Source: a virus. From it: a DNA stretch of 28,033 nucleotides. A model generated the notes under the pieces. The model saw only the letters and a program-made list of their open reading frames with translations. It had not been told where the DNA came from and made no database searches. Shown here one piece after another: positions 1 to 9,700 of the stretch (positions are counted from its first letter, which is position 1; every line of letters starts with the position of its first letter). Location: positions 1-28,033 of the IMG/VR virus record IMGVR_UViG_3300037070_009294. One strand, 5' to 3'. The translations under genes were made by a program, and so were the position numbers.

Positions 1-2
1 GG

Positions 3-491
3 GCCCCTTGCCTCGGCCCAGACCACCAGGTCGTAGATCATGCTGACCAGATTGTCCGAACCGGCTATGGCCGCCAAACTCTCGTCCAACTGAAACTTAA
101 GCATCTGGGCCAGCGCACCCTTGGTGGGGAAGGCCGAACCCAGCGCAGCGGCGAAGTCCCGTCTTATCTCCATTATCTCAGCCGAGGTACGGGCTATAGT
201 TATCAGACGCTTGGCATTGTTACCTGTCTTCTCCGCTGCCCCCAACGTCTGCAGTAACATATCGGTTAGCTCGGCGTTCTTCCTCTCCTCTTCATCTCGC
301 TGGCGCTGCACATCCTTCAACTGGGTGTTTAAGAGGCGCACCTGTATCTCAACTTCACGGGCCGGTCTAAACAACCCGGCCACGAGCAGTAGCGTCAAGA
401 GCAGCAGCACCGCCCCGGCTCCGCCCACAAACCACCAGTATCCAGGCACATCTGCCTCGACCTGTAACCACACCCCCCATAAGTATAGCAC
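3..491 (-). CDS. Membrane-anchored coiled-coil protein, partial at window edge (start uncertain)
   Basis: A minus-strand frame is open from GTG at 491 to the left edge (at least 163 residues). It begins VLYLWGVWLQVEADVPG, then has a very hydrophobic segment, about 20-42 (WWFVGGAGAVLLLLTLLLVAGLF), followed by a long charged helix with heptads (about 47-80: LLNTQLKDVQRQRDEEERKNAELTDML) and further helical sequence. One membrane anchor followed by a coiled coil recalls inner-membrane spanins (Rz) or other lysis-region proteins; this is inference. The GTG has no well-placed ribosome binding site. AAAGGA sits seven bases before an ATG at 498 in another frame, which stops after 43 residues at 367. 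A single-base change in the six-G run at 473-478 would join them. Six of its seven Ile codons are ATA. Confidence 0.6.
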   Translation of the reverse strand, partial: MLYLWGVWLQVEADVPGYWWFVGGAGAVLLLLTLLLVAGLFRPAREVEIQVRLLNTQLKDVQRQRDEEERKNAELTDMLLQTLGAAEKTGNNAKRLITIARTSAEIMEIRRDFAAALGSAFPTKGALAQMLKFQLDESLAAIAGSDNLVSMIYDLVVWAEARG

Positions 492-513
492 TGCTCATGA
501 CCCCATCCTTTAC

Positions 514-717
514 TCAGCGGGCAGCGGATTTACGTGGCACTTCGCTACTGTTGCGGTCCAGGTCAACCACATCGTTGTCCCCACCCGTTACCATGAACTG
601 TCGGGCATGTTCGGCGCAGGTGGCATGGCCGTTGACCAGTTTGCGTGCAGCCTTAGGGCACTGGCTCTCGCCGTTAAAGTAGGTACAACTAATTTGTTGT
701 TTCGGCTCGTCCATCAT
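514..717 (-). CDS. Small Cys/His protein, possible zinc binder
   Basis: The product has 67 residues (66 if the second ATG is used; both follow TAAGGAGACC closely). CTYFNGESQCPKAARK and NGHATCAEHARQF give Cys11, Cys20, His32, Cys34 and His38, a spacing that could hold one zinc ion as a small treble-clef-like or beta-ribbon unit. The C-terminal 25 residues are polar (DNDVVDLDRNSSEVPRKSAAR). It lies between the second fibre and the membrane protein, at the border of the structural block. The family is not recognised. It could be a regulator or a lysis-region protein, and I do not assign one. Confidence 0.7.
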   Translation of the reverse strand: MMDEPKQQISCTYFNGESQCPKAARKLVNGHATCAEHARQFMVTGGDNDVVDLDRNSSEVPRKSAAR

Positions 718-724
718 GGTCTCC

Positions 725-3691
725 TTAAATGGGCGGGAACAAGTCCCGCAGTAGCTCGGCCTCGCGGTGTGCTATCTCCTGATACCCTGCGCCCGTGGGA
801 TGGGTGCCGTCTGCGCCAATCCAGCCCAGAGCGGGGTCACGCAGTAGTTTGCGCTCGTCCAGACCCAGCCTGGCGTAGTAGAGACGGTCCACCACCTCGG
901 TAATCCAGACGGCGATCACGTCGTCTGCGCCACTGGGCCAGCCTGGGTCGGTGCCCGAAGGAATGGTGACAATCACCTTACATAATGGCCAGGCAGCATG
1001 TACCATGTCCAACCCGTCCAGCATGTTGGCCTGGAAGGTGGCCTTCAGCGCCGCCTCATTGACCATGCCTGGTTCGCCACGGTGGTTGGTGCCCAGCTTC
1101 CAGTAGTAGACGTCGGGGGTAAGCCCGGTGTCCACCACCTCGGCTATCTTAGCGGGCAGCGTGGTAAGCCAATCGCCCACCTCACGCCCTCCGGTAGCGT
1201 CCACCTGAATGAAGTGCGCCCCGGCCCCGCGTGTTATTTCGGCGTACCACTCGAACCACACTTCCCAACTGCACATGGTGTGGCCCACGATGGGGAAGTC
1301 CTCCGGGGTGGGGTCCAGCACCACCGATTTACTGTCACCCGCCACCACGCACAGCAGCCCCTTGGTGCCTTGCGCCGGCGGTATGACCGGCACAGCACCC
1401 AGACGGTAGACCGCCAGAGCGCTGGGGATGGCCGAACCTGCTGCCAGTGACCAACCTTTAGCCCCGGCGTTAAAGGCGTCACCAGTGGAGTGCAGGGCTA
1501 TAAGGCTACCGGGCATGAACTGCGCATGAACCTCGTCACCCTCCCAGCGCACCGACAGACGATGTATAGCGCCAGGGGCCACCACGTAGGTCTGCACGTC
1601 TTTGGCCACAGGCACCCCGGCGTTGAAGTAACCGATGGACGCCTGGTCCAGGTTCTCCGAAGCCCTGACAAACCAGTAGCTGTCGGGGGCACTCTGGCGG
1701 AAGCGTATCTCCGCAGTTGAGCCGCTAACCACATCCAACTCCACCGACAGCGCCCCGTCGCCCTCAGGCAGTGTGCCTGCCTCGGTGGCGGAGGGGCGGG
1801 GATTGCGGTAGTAGGTGGGGCCGTTGATAAAGGACCACGGCCCACCCAAATCGAACATGCCCAGCGGCTTCACCTCGACTGCACCACTGTAGGCAAACTG
1901 CCACTTTACGGGAGTGGCCGTATTGAAGTCGCCCGTGTCATGCATCTGCGGCGCCCACATGAACTTCCAGGGGTGGAGGTTGGTGCGGTAATAGATGGTC
2001 GAGCCGGTCACCGCCAGCACTATGGCCAGATGGTACTCCAGCGTGGGGTCATGGGCTATGCCGGTAGTGAGTGAGCCGCTGCCCTGGAAGACCGAGAACA
2101 CCCCGGAGCCTGCGTTGACGCCCGTGCGCACGACGAAGTCATCGGTGGTGAGCGACCAGCCCGCGCTGAACGATGCACCCTTGACCGGGGACAGGATGAA
2201 GCACACACCTGGCTCACGGCCCACGAACTCACCAGACAGCACCGGGTCATGCAGACTGGTGGCGGCACTGTCGGCCACCAGACGCCTGCGCTCCACACGG
2301 TACTTGTTGGAGGTGTCGTCGATGGTCATGTGGTCGGCTGATTGCAACTCACTGTAGTCGGGTGCAGGGGTCAGTGTGTCCGTCTCGAAGTAGAACGGAC
2401 CGTCGAAACTGTCGGCCAGGACAGAGCCGGTGGCGTCGTTCAGGTCAGCCAACAGGTCGGCGCTCATGTTGTTAAGGTCGGAGAATACGTCATCCTTGAG
2501 GGTGCCGTCGTCCTCCATACTCACCGATAGGCGATTGGTCAGCGACCCGGCGCTGCCCGCCGAGTTGGCCAAATCGGTCCAGATCCAGGCAGGCACGGCA
2601 CTGGGCAACGGCGTGGCCGGGGCTGTGGCCCCCTTGGCTGCCCACATGGCATATATGTCGAAGTCTGCCGTGCCTGCGGTGCGCTGCACATAGACGTCGG
2701 CACGGGTAACCGTGCTGTTGGGCGGGGTAATGTTCTGGTTCAATAGGGTGACGGCCACCCCGTTGGGGGTCTGGGTGGGACCGGCCACCACGCTGCCCAC
2801 CACACCGAGGTCGTTGTACCAGGCCACCACCAGGCGCAGGGTGACCCCCGCCGCTGCCTTAACCCTGGCGGCAAATGATAGGGCGTCGGTGGTCAGTAGA
2901 CCGGCCTCATCCAGCCACATGAACTTACCGCCACTGTCGGTTACGTTATGCACCACCAGCGTGGGGAAGCCGTAGGGGCTACGGGTGGGGTTGGTGTCAC
3001 GGGCCATGTTCTGGGGGGTGTGCCAGCGCTCCCGGCTATCCTCATAGGGCGGGGCCGTGTACACCGAATAGGTGTCGGGCATACGGTTGAGCGCAGTTCC
3101 CCCCAGCAGGGCCACCTCGGCCTCCAGCGCTGCTCTGGCTGATGCTTCGGCGACGGAGTGAGCGTCCAGGTCGGCCACCGAGGGGGTGGGCACGGCAGAG
3201 GTTATGTGGCCGGTGACGTTGACAGTGAACGCACCGTAATCCGCCGGCGTGACGCCACTGGGCAGATGGGTGACGGTGACGGTGCCGTCACCCTGCACCA
3301 CAAGGATCGGTACGTTGCCGCTCCAGATGCCACCTGCCTCGCCGGTGTTGTCCTCGCCGGGGTAGAGGTCGCTGACGTCAACGGTGGTGCCCGCAAGGCT
3401 CTCGGCCAATGTGAAGTACAGCGGCGGCACCCAGGGCGGGGTGGGCGGCACCGTGGGATGCTGGGGGTAGGCGGTCAGGCTGAAGTTGGCACCGTCCACC
3501 GGCAGTATGGGCACGCTGAAGTGGCCATACTGGTCCAGTATAATCATCACCCCCTGGGGCAGGCTTACTTCATCGTGGTCGGTGTCGTAGACTATGTCGT
3601 CTCTGGTCAGAAGTAGCTTGAAGCCCTCCAACGGATGGCGTGCTTCGTCCACGTAGGTGCCGGTCAGGGTCACCGGGTCCAGTGCTGCCAT
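725..3691 (-). CDS. Second tail fibre with C-terminal SGNH esterase domain
   Basis: The 988-residue protein is a second fibre or tailspike candidate. Its N-terminus (1-115: VTLTGTYVDEARHPLEGFKLLL, then ILDQYGHFSVPILPVDG) has the beta-sandwich pattern of phage minor tail proteins and of the first 100 residues of the upstream fibre. A short helical stretch at 170-195 (SVADLDAHSVAEASARAALEAE) may trimerise it. The centre (230-760) is made of beta-rich, lectin-like units. The C-terminus is an SGNH hydrolase: AGDSKS (Ser787), KLGTN (Gly867/Asn869) and DGTHP (Asp961, His964). These enzymes remove O-acetyl groups from glycans. TAAGGAG of the upstream stop precedes the ATG by nine bases. Its esterase is divergent from that of the upstream fibre, so the two may act on different acyl sites. 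Confidence 0.8.
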   Translation of the reverse strand: MAALDPVTLTGTYVDEARHPLEGFKLLLTRDDIVYDTDHDEVSLPQGVMIILDQYGHFSVPILPVDGANFSLTAYPQHPTVPPTPPWVPPLYFTLAESLAGTTVDVSDLYPGEDNTGEAGGIWSGNVPILVVQGDGTVTVTHLPSGVTPADYGAFTVNVTGHITSAVPTPSVADLDAHSVAEASARAALEAEVALLGGTALNRMPDTYSVYTAPPYEDSRERWHTPQNMARDTNPTRSPYGFPTLVVHNVTDSGGKFMWLDEAGLLTTDALSFAARVKAAAGVTLRLVVAWYNDLGVVGSVVAGPTQTPNGVAVTLLNQNITPPNSTVTRADVYVQRTAGTADFDIYAMWAAKGATAPATPLPSAVPAWIWTDLANSAGSAGSLTNRLSVSMEDDGTLKDDVFSDLNNMSADLLADLNDATGSVLADSFDGPFYFETDTLTPAPDYSELQSADHMTIDDTSNKYRVERRRLVADSAATSLHDPVLSGEFVGREPGVCFILSPVKGASFSAGWSLTTDDFVVRTGVNAGSGVFSVFQGSGSLTTGIAHDPTLEYHLAIVLAVTGSTIYYRTNLHPWKFMWAPQMHDTGDFNTATPVKWQFAYSGAVEVKPLGMFDLGGPWSFINGPTYYRNPRPSATEAGTLPEGDGALSVELDVVSGSTAEIRFRQSAPDSYWFVRASENLDQASIGYFNAGVPVAKDVQTYVVAPGAIHRLSVRWEGDEVHAQFMPGSLIALHSTGDAFNAGAKGWSLAAGSAIPSALAVYRLGAVPVIPPAQGTKGLLCVVAGDSKSVVLDPTPEDFPIVGHTMCSWEVWFEWYAEITRGAGAHFIQVDATGGREVGDWLTTLPAKIAEVVDTGLTPDVYYWKLGTNHRGEPGMVNEAALKATFQANMLDGLDMVHAAWPLCKVIVTIPSGTDPGWPSGADDVIAVWITEVVDRLYYARLGLDERKLLRDPALGWIGADGTHPTGAGYQEIAHREAELLRDLFPPI

Positions 3692-3703
3692 GAAGGTCGC
3701 TCC

Positions 3704-6700
3704 TTACACTCCGTCGTAGACCAGTGTATCACCAGTCACTGCCTTATACCACTCTTCCGCCGTCCTCTTGTACCCCCGATGCCCTGGATGCGTGCCGTCC
3801 ACGGTCGCTATCTCCACGCCCCCACCAGTGCCAGTGTAGGTGCCGGCGGGGTCGTAGACCCAGGTGGACGTGGCAATATCGAAGGTGTAGGGCAGGAAGG
3901 TGCGCTCGTCGATGCCGGGGAAGCACACGCCGGGGTTCTCCAAAATCAATTCCTCCACCCAACTGTTGATGCGGTCATCGCCCGTGGGGTTGCCCCTGTG
4001 CCACATTCTGGCCAGGTAGAACTCTATATGCTCCTCCGGCCACTTGTTCTTGATGGCGTCGATGATGCCGGTCTGGAACTGTGTCTTCCAGGTGGTCTTG
4101 TCGGCGTCGGTCAAATTGCTGTCATTGACGGTCAGGTTGATCAGCACCTTCTGTGGTGTGTCGGTGGCCGCATCCAGGCTGTCGGGGATGTTGGTGGCGA
4201 AGGTGTCGTCGATGATGTTCGAAACCTGTATGCCACCCTGAGCGGTCTGGTTGGGGCGGGCGTTAGCCCCGGCGCCCTGGCCTATGGCCCACAGATGGCG
4301 GAACATGTAGTTGTATCCGGACAGCCCACCTGCCTGGTCGGTGTCGGTGGAGCCTACGGTCTTACTGTCGCCGATGAACCAGAAGTTGGTGGCGTGCTTA
4401 CCGGTCTTACGGGGCATGGCGCTGCCGGGGACGTATAGCGGCAGCACACGCACTCTGGTGGCTGGGCTGTTCTCGGCAGGTAGACGCCAGCCACCCTCGG
4501 TCAGGTTGAAGGCAGCGGTGGTGTAGTTAAGGCGTGCGGTGTTGGTGCCGGAACATATGGCGTCTATTCTGGCCCCTCGCCAGCGCACTGCAACTCTGGA
4601 GGTGCCCCCGGTGGTAGAGAGGGTGGGGTTGGTGGTGGCTCTGATGGCGAAACCGCCGCCCAACGCCGGATTGTATTCGATCAGGTCCATCGCATTGGAC
4701 CCCTGGGTCAGGCGCAGCACCCAGCAGTTGGCGGCATCGGTGTAATGGAAATAGATGTTCACCACGTCACTTGTGGTGAAATCGTAGTTGGCGGCGATGA
4801 AACCGTCCACCAGACCGGTGCCGGACTGGGGCAACACTGGCCTGACGTGGAAGTAATTGGCCAGCGAGGCGAAGCGACTGAACGCACCACCCAGATAGAT
4901 GGCTTCGACGCTCTGCATGTTCAGCCCACCAGAGTGGTTGATGACGAAGCGGCCCGGTGACACACGGTTAAGGTTGCCGTTGTCGTTGAAGTTCTCGTTC
5001 CACAGCAGTGTCGGCTCGGTAAAGGCACCACCCTTGACGTAGATGTTGGCCCCGAAGTCGGCCACTATAATCCAATACTCGTACTCGGTAGAGGAGGACA
5101 GGGCGTTCATCGGCCCGATAGTAGCGGCGTTTTGCAACACCCGCCAATCGTTATTGGCGAACAACTGAAAACCGGAGCGAATGATGGTGAAGGCGTCGCT
5201 CTCGTTGGCGAAGCCTGCTTTGACCAGACCCGTATTGACGAAGTGCAGGCAGTAGCCGGTCACCCGCTCGAAACTGCTGTCGTCCAGGTCCATGATGTAG
5301 ACGTAGGGGTTGGCGAAGGCAGTGGTGTGGGTGGTGGCGGTCAGTTTGCTGGAAGCTATGCTGTACTTGGAGCCACTGTCCGAGCCTTGCAGTTTGCCCC
5401 ATGCCCCGGCCTCCAGATGGGGGAAGACAATTGGGGAACTCTCCGCCTGGTCGAAGCGGAAGGGGCCGACCATCCAGTCGTACACATTCCAGTAGAACGT
5501 GGCCGTGCCGCCCTCGTCGGTGGTTTCGGTGTACACGGTGCCGTTGATGGTGGCATTGACCGGGGTGTTGGGGTCCAGGCCATGCACCAGTATCTTGTAG
5601 GCATCAATGTAGTTACTGCCAAGCAGGGTAACGGTGAAGATGCGCCCGGTGATGTTGTAGACCAGCGTGGCCTCATCTGCCGTGCCCTGTCCTGCGGCCA
5701 ACCATAGCTCAATAGCTTTGGCCGCCAGGAACCCCTCCACTCTGACCGTCCCGGTGTCCGGTATCGCCCAGGGGGCGTGGCTCATGGCTGCGATACTGTT
5801 GTTCCAGTCAGCCTCGCTTATCTGGGCACCGGTTCCTGCGTCCGGGCGCTGCTGCAGATAGCGCACCGTGTCACCGGTATTACTGGTATGAGGGGTTGCG
5901 AAATTGGACAACCCGGCAGTGGTCATGGCTGCGGTGAAGCGGCTGGACTGGTCGGGCGGCACCACGGTGTTGGCCAAATCGTGGTAGGTGCGCAGATAAC
6001 CACCAGTGTAGTTGCCTGCGGCCAGACGGTGCTGGCGGGAAGCGTAGGCGGTGGGCATGGTGGTGGGGGTGCCGCCCACCATGTTGGCTATGGCGGTGCG
6101 ACCGGCCACGTACTCCTGATACCAGCCGTAGGTGGGGTCGCCGCCAATGTCCGAGGGGGACCAGTAGGAGATAATCTCAGCGAAGTAGTCGGGCAGCTTG
6201 ACTGCTGCGGCGAAACCGGCACCGGAGCCGTAGTCCACCAGCGATTGGTAGACCCTATGGGCTGCTCTGGGGAACTGTACCCTTAGCGCATCCAGCGCAT
6301 CCTTTATATCATAAATCTCCCTGCCGTCGGCGTCGGCCAGCCCCCCTGCGCCATTACGACCACGCAGGCCCACGGCCATTACCACCATACCGTAGCCAGC
6401 CAATCTCTTCAGTATATCAGCGGTGAAGTAGGTCTCGCTGAAGGTGAAGTCATGTATGGCCACCAGCACAGGCAGGTAGCGCCGGCCAATGGGGTAGGCC
6501 ACCGTGGCATGAAGGTCTTCGATGGAGGGGTCGATGCTGGAGGAGTAGACCATGTCCTGCACCACCTCGCCACCAAGGAAACGGTCCACGGTGGGAATGG
6601 TCTGGATGGTGATGCGGGCGATGCGGCTGGTGGTGTCGGAGAGGCCCATGTACATGCCATGTTTGGTGCCGTTGACCCCCAGCACCTCAAACTCATCGTT

Positions 6701-9700
6701 GGTCAGTGACACACCCACCACGAACTGGTCATCCACTATGACCTGTACTTCACGGTCCACCACCACCACCCGCATCAGGTAGGTCTCACCGTGTGTCAGT
6801 GGGAAGTCCACCGAGGCCAGCACCTTACCAACGTTACCGATGTGCCTGACAATGCGCACCACGCTGACCCCGGTGCTGTCCACCAGCGTGAGACAGGCGT
6901 GCATATGGTTGGGGTTATCCACGAAGCGGAAGGCCAACCCCACCTCACTGGTGGCCTGGGTGCCCAGTATAATCGGCGCCTGTATGTCCACGTTCCATCT
7001 GGCTGTCTGGGTCACCGCCCAACTGGCGGCATAGGGCACCGGGCTGTAGGCCATGCCGTCGTCCAGACCCCATACGTTACCGCCAGGGGAAGTGGTCCAC
7101 ACCTGACCATTGGGCATCGACCCCAGGCTGGTGCTGGAGTCGGTACGGTCGTAACTGTCTGCGGCACCAACCACCGACAGGTCGATACGCACTCCCAGTG
7201 CCGTGTCTGCGGCGGTGCGGTTGGTTGTCTCGGTGGCAATAGCGGCGGTGTTGGTGTCGGCGTGGCTGTCCACCTCGTTAATGGCCGCCACCAGGGAGGT
7301 CTTAACCGTGGTGGTAAGGGAGGCGAGGCTACCCTCTACCCCGGTGGCACGGGCTGTCTCAGCCGTTATGGCGGTAGCATTGGTGTCGGCATGGGCGTCC
7401 ACCTCGTTCACTGCAGCCACCAGAGTGGTCTTGTCGGTGGTGGTGAGGGAGGCCAGGCTACCCTCGACCCCGGTGGCACGGGTGGTTTCTGCCGTTATGG
7501 CGGTAGCGTTGGTGTTGGCCTGGCCCTTCACCTCATTAACAGCAGCCACCAGATTGGTTTTATTGGTGGTGGTAAGGGACGCCAATGTACCCTCAACGGC
7601 AATAGCTCTGGCCTCTTCGGTATTGACGTCGTTGGTGCGATTGGTAACCTCTGCGGCTATGGCTGCGGTGTTGGCGTCGGCATTGGCGTCTACTTCGTTG
7701 ACCGCCGCAACCAGATTGGTCTTATTGGTGGTGGTGAGAGACGCCAGGGTGCCCTCTACGCCCTTGGCCCTGTTCTCCTCGGCATCAACATCGGCGATGC
7801 GGTTGGTGACTTCGGAAGCCAGCCCTGCGGTTGAAGTGTCGGCATGGCCATCCACCTCATTTATGGCAGCGGCAAGGCTGCTCTTGTCGGTGGTGGTAAG
7901 GGAAGCCAGGGTGCCTTCTATACCCTTGGCCCTGCTCTCTTCGGCATCAACATCGGCGGTGCGGTTGGTTATCTCGGAGGCGATCCCTGCGGTGTTGGTG
8001 TTGGCCTGGGCCTTCACCTCATTGACCGCAGCAACCAGATTGGTTTTGGCGGTAGTGGTCAGTGAAGCCAATGTGCCTTCAACGCCGATGGCCCTGGCCT
8101 CTTCGGTGTTGACGTCGTTGGTGCGGTTGGTTATCTCGGCTGCCAACCCGGCAGCATTGGTGTCGGCATTGGCGTCCACTTCGTTGACAGCGGCCACCAG
8201 ATTGGTTTTATTGGTGGTGCTAAGCCCGGATAGTGCGCCCTCTACTCCTGTGGCCCGCACCACCTCTGCCGATATGGCGGTGTTGGCAGCATCGGCATGG
8301 TTGTCCACCTCGCTGATGGCCCCGACCAGATTACTCTGGTTGGTGGTGGTGAGGTTGCCCAGCAGCCCCTCGACCCCGGTGGCACGGGACTGCTCCGTGT
8401 CCACATCGGCGATGCGATTGGTTATCTCAGTGGCCAGCCCTGCGGTATTGGTGTCGGCGTGGGCGTCCACCTCATTGATGGCAGCTACCAGATTGGATTT
8501 CTGCGTGGTGGTGAGAGCGGACAGGTCGCCCTCTGCGGCCATGGCACGCTCGGCCTCGGCTGCGATGGCCCCGGAGCCACTGTTGGACTGGCCCTTCACC
8601 TCGTTAATGGCCAGCACCAGATTGTCCTTGGCCGTGGTGGACAGGTTGCCCAGCGTACCTATGGCGGTGGAGTTGGTGTCGGCATGGGCGTCCACCTCGG
8701 TTATGGCGGCCACCAGATTGAGCTTGGTGGTGGTGGACAGTAGACTGAGGTCGCCCTCCACACCCTTTGCTCTATTCTCCTCCGTGTCCACATCGGCGAT
8801 GCGGTTGGTTATCTCCGACGCAAGCCCTGCGCTGTTGGTGTCGGCGTGGCTGTCAACCTCATTGATTGCCGCTGCCAGCGAGGTCTTGACGGTGGTGTTG
8901 AGCGAGGCTAGCGTGCCCTCCACCCCCGTGGCTCTGGTTATCTCCGCCGCCAGCCCTGTTGTGGAAGTGTCGGCGTGAGCGTCCACCTCGTTAATGGCCG
9001 CCACCAGATTGTTCTTGGCGGTGGTAGTGAGTAGGGCCGGGTTGCCCTCTACCCCCAGCGCTCTGGCCTCCTCGGCGTTGACGTCGTCGGTGCGTGCCGC
9101 TGTCTCTGCGGCGATGACCGCAGCGTTGGTATCGGCATGGTAGTCCACCTCGTTGATGGCTTCGACCAGGTTATTCTTCTCGGTGGTGGTGAGGTTATTA
9201 AGGTCACCCTCTGCGGCCATGGCCCTGGCTGTTTCAGCCGCTATGTCGGCCTCAAGCTCGTCCAAGATGGCTTGCAGCCCCTCGGAGAAGTCAAGCGTGA
9301 CCACCGACCCCTGCTGGAATATGTCGATCAGGTCGCTCTGGGAGACGATACGAGTGACCCCATAGCGCTGCTCACCCGACTGATGGGGCCACTGGGCATA
9401 AAGGTCCACCGGGCTATCGTCCAATGGAGGGTCGGGCACGGAGATACGCCACACTTCGGGGTCGGCCCCGTTCACCGATTTGCGCACGAAGGCCGAGGCA
9501 CCCTGGACGTTCAGGTGCAAATACTCGGTCGAGGGCAGGCGCACTGTACCGTAGCCCATGACGTCCAGGTTGACCCTCTTCCACACCGGAGTGTAGGTGC
9601 TGCCGGGGTCGGTCAGGTCGTACAGCCCCCTGCTGATGCGGAAGTCGTAGGTTCCCGTCGAGGGGGTAACCTCGTCCAGCATGTCGGTAAACTCGATTGT

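Noticed and set aside
121-903. 260-codon plus-strand frame at the left end
   Set aside because: It spans three minus-strand genes that each have recognisable features, and its translation shows no domain.
7203-8978. 591-codon open frame on the plus strand opposite the fibre repeats, with the look of a repetitive Ala/Ser/Val protein
   Set aside because: It is the mirror of the GC-rich fibre repeats, which lack stops on both strands. The minus-strand protein has sensible domains and the operon is entirely minus; no ribosome binding site supports the plus frame.
7184-9256. CRISPR array or diversity-generating retroelement target
   Set aside because: The repeats are coding, continuous and in frame, without unique spacers. 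No reverse transcriptase, template repeat or adenine-biased variation is visible.
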